This document shows, in pieces, positions 63,798 through 64,000 of a stretch of DNA of 64,000 nt. Position numbers and translations under genes: made by a program. Position 1 is the stretch's first letter. Every line of letters begins with the position of its first letter. Origin of the DNA: JACRLW01 sp046349595 (lineage in GTDB: Bacteria > Planctomycetota > UBA1135 > UBA2386); assembly GCA_046349595.1 (NCBI GenBank), contig JAXMCA010000001.1, forward strand, positions 248,001 to 312,000. Direction: 5' to 3'. The notes under the pieces were generated by a model, which was given only the letters and a program-made list of their open reading frames with translations, did not search any database and had not been told where the DNA came from.

Positions 63798-64000
63798 TCA
63801 GCCGATCCGTCGCAGGTGTTCGGCGACCGCCGGATCGTCACCCAGTGCGGTGACGAGCGCCTCGCGCACCTCGTCCGCCTCCGCGCCGAAGCGTCGCGCG
63901 CCACGGCCGTGTGCGATCAGTTGAGGCACCTGATCGAGCGCCGCGAGAGCCGTCACCGCGATCAGTTCGCGTTCGCGGGGCGGTAGTCCTGGTCGCGACA
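63798..64000 (-). CDS. carboxymuconolactone decarboxylase-like protein, 5' part missing
   Basis: The last 66 codons of a minus-strand gene running off the right edge. It reads LPPRERELIAVTALAALDQV, then PQLIAHGRGARRFGAEADEVREALVTAL and ends EHLRRIG. This fits the helical repeat of carboxymuconolactone decarboxylase / AhpD-like proteins (RE...HxxxAxxxGAxxxEVxEA). The catalytic CxxC of the AhpD group would lie in this part but is not visible, which favours the decarboxylase-type branch. Confidence 0.6.
   Translation of the reverse strand, partial: SRPGLPPRERELIAVTALAALDQVPQLIAHGRGARRFGAEADEVREALVTALGDDPAVAEHLRRIG

Overview
This is a very GC-rich, gene-dense bacterial window on which both strands are used. 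I infer a planctomycete (Planctomycetota), or a relative. Three things point there: a sigma factor of the type often paired with a Ser/Thr kinase, next to a kinase-TPR protein; many secreted proteins that share a C-terminal beta-rich domain; and futalosine-pathway menaquinone genes (mqnC, mqnE). No rRNA or tRNA gene and no CRISPR array was seen. Two genes are cut by the window edges: a GH127-like glycosidase at the left and a carboxymuconolactone-decarboxylase-like protein at the right.

Layout. 1-5 kb: GH127 fragment; a minus-strand operon of hemerythrin, DUF2249 and a heme-copper-oxidase-I/NnrS-like membrane protein; then divergent hsp20 and a baeRF-type release-factor homologue. 5-12.5 kb: secreted or envelope proteins (SGNH hydrolase, C25/caspase-like protein, and a nine-heme lipoprotein cytochrome co-translated with a regulatory-like beta protein). 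12.7-21.7 kb: M13 peptidase, a sugar oxidoreductase/TIM-barrel epimerase/secreted protein operon, and two tandem LVIVD-repeat proteins. 21.7-36 kb: GT-C-like membrane protein, aldose 1-epimerase, a transglutaminase-esterase fusion, TrkH facing a two-component system, an acid phosphatase, NagB and a subtilase. 36-41 kb: two zinc-ribbon membrane proteins whose upstream region is occupied by a complete 1.19-kb insertion sequence, then a cytochrome c and a MenA-like prenyltransferase. 41-53.5 kb: kinase plus ECF sigma factor, S41 peptidase, ABC exporter, NosL-like lipoprotein, M48 peptidase and a sialate-esterase-like protein. 54-64 kb: mqnE/mqnC, glyS, a coiled-coil membrane protein, ptsI, a four-repeat SANT/Myb-like protein that seems to start at CTG, and a STAS / PAS-histidine kinase / CheY-like cluster.

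The most unusual content is outside the proteins. A modular hairpin repeat fills three successive convergent gene junctions (27.7, 31.1 and 33.2 kb). Its stems covary between copies, and an almost identical ~145-bp accessory module lies in opposite orientation in two of them. A second family of ~110 bp occurs at 46.0-46.15 and 53.54-53.66 kb, with a more diverged likely member at 36.06-36.18 kb. The 53.5-kb copy sits inside what looks like a broken gene. Many start codons lie 7-12 nt behind a TANNNT-type -10 element with no room for a ribosome-binding site, which suggests common leaderless transcription. Other genes clearly use Shine-Dalgarno sites or 4-bp stop/start overlaps.

All assignments come from reading motifs by eye. 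No database search was possible.
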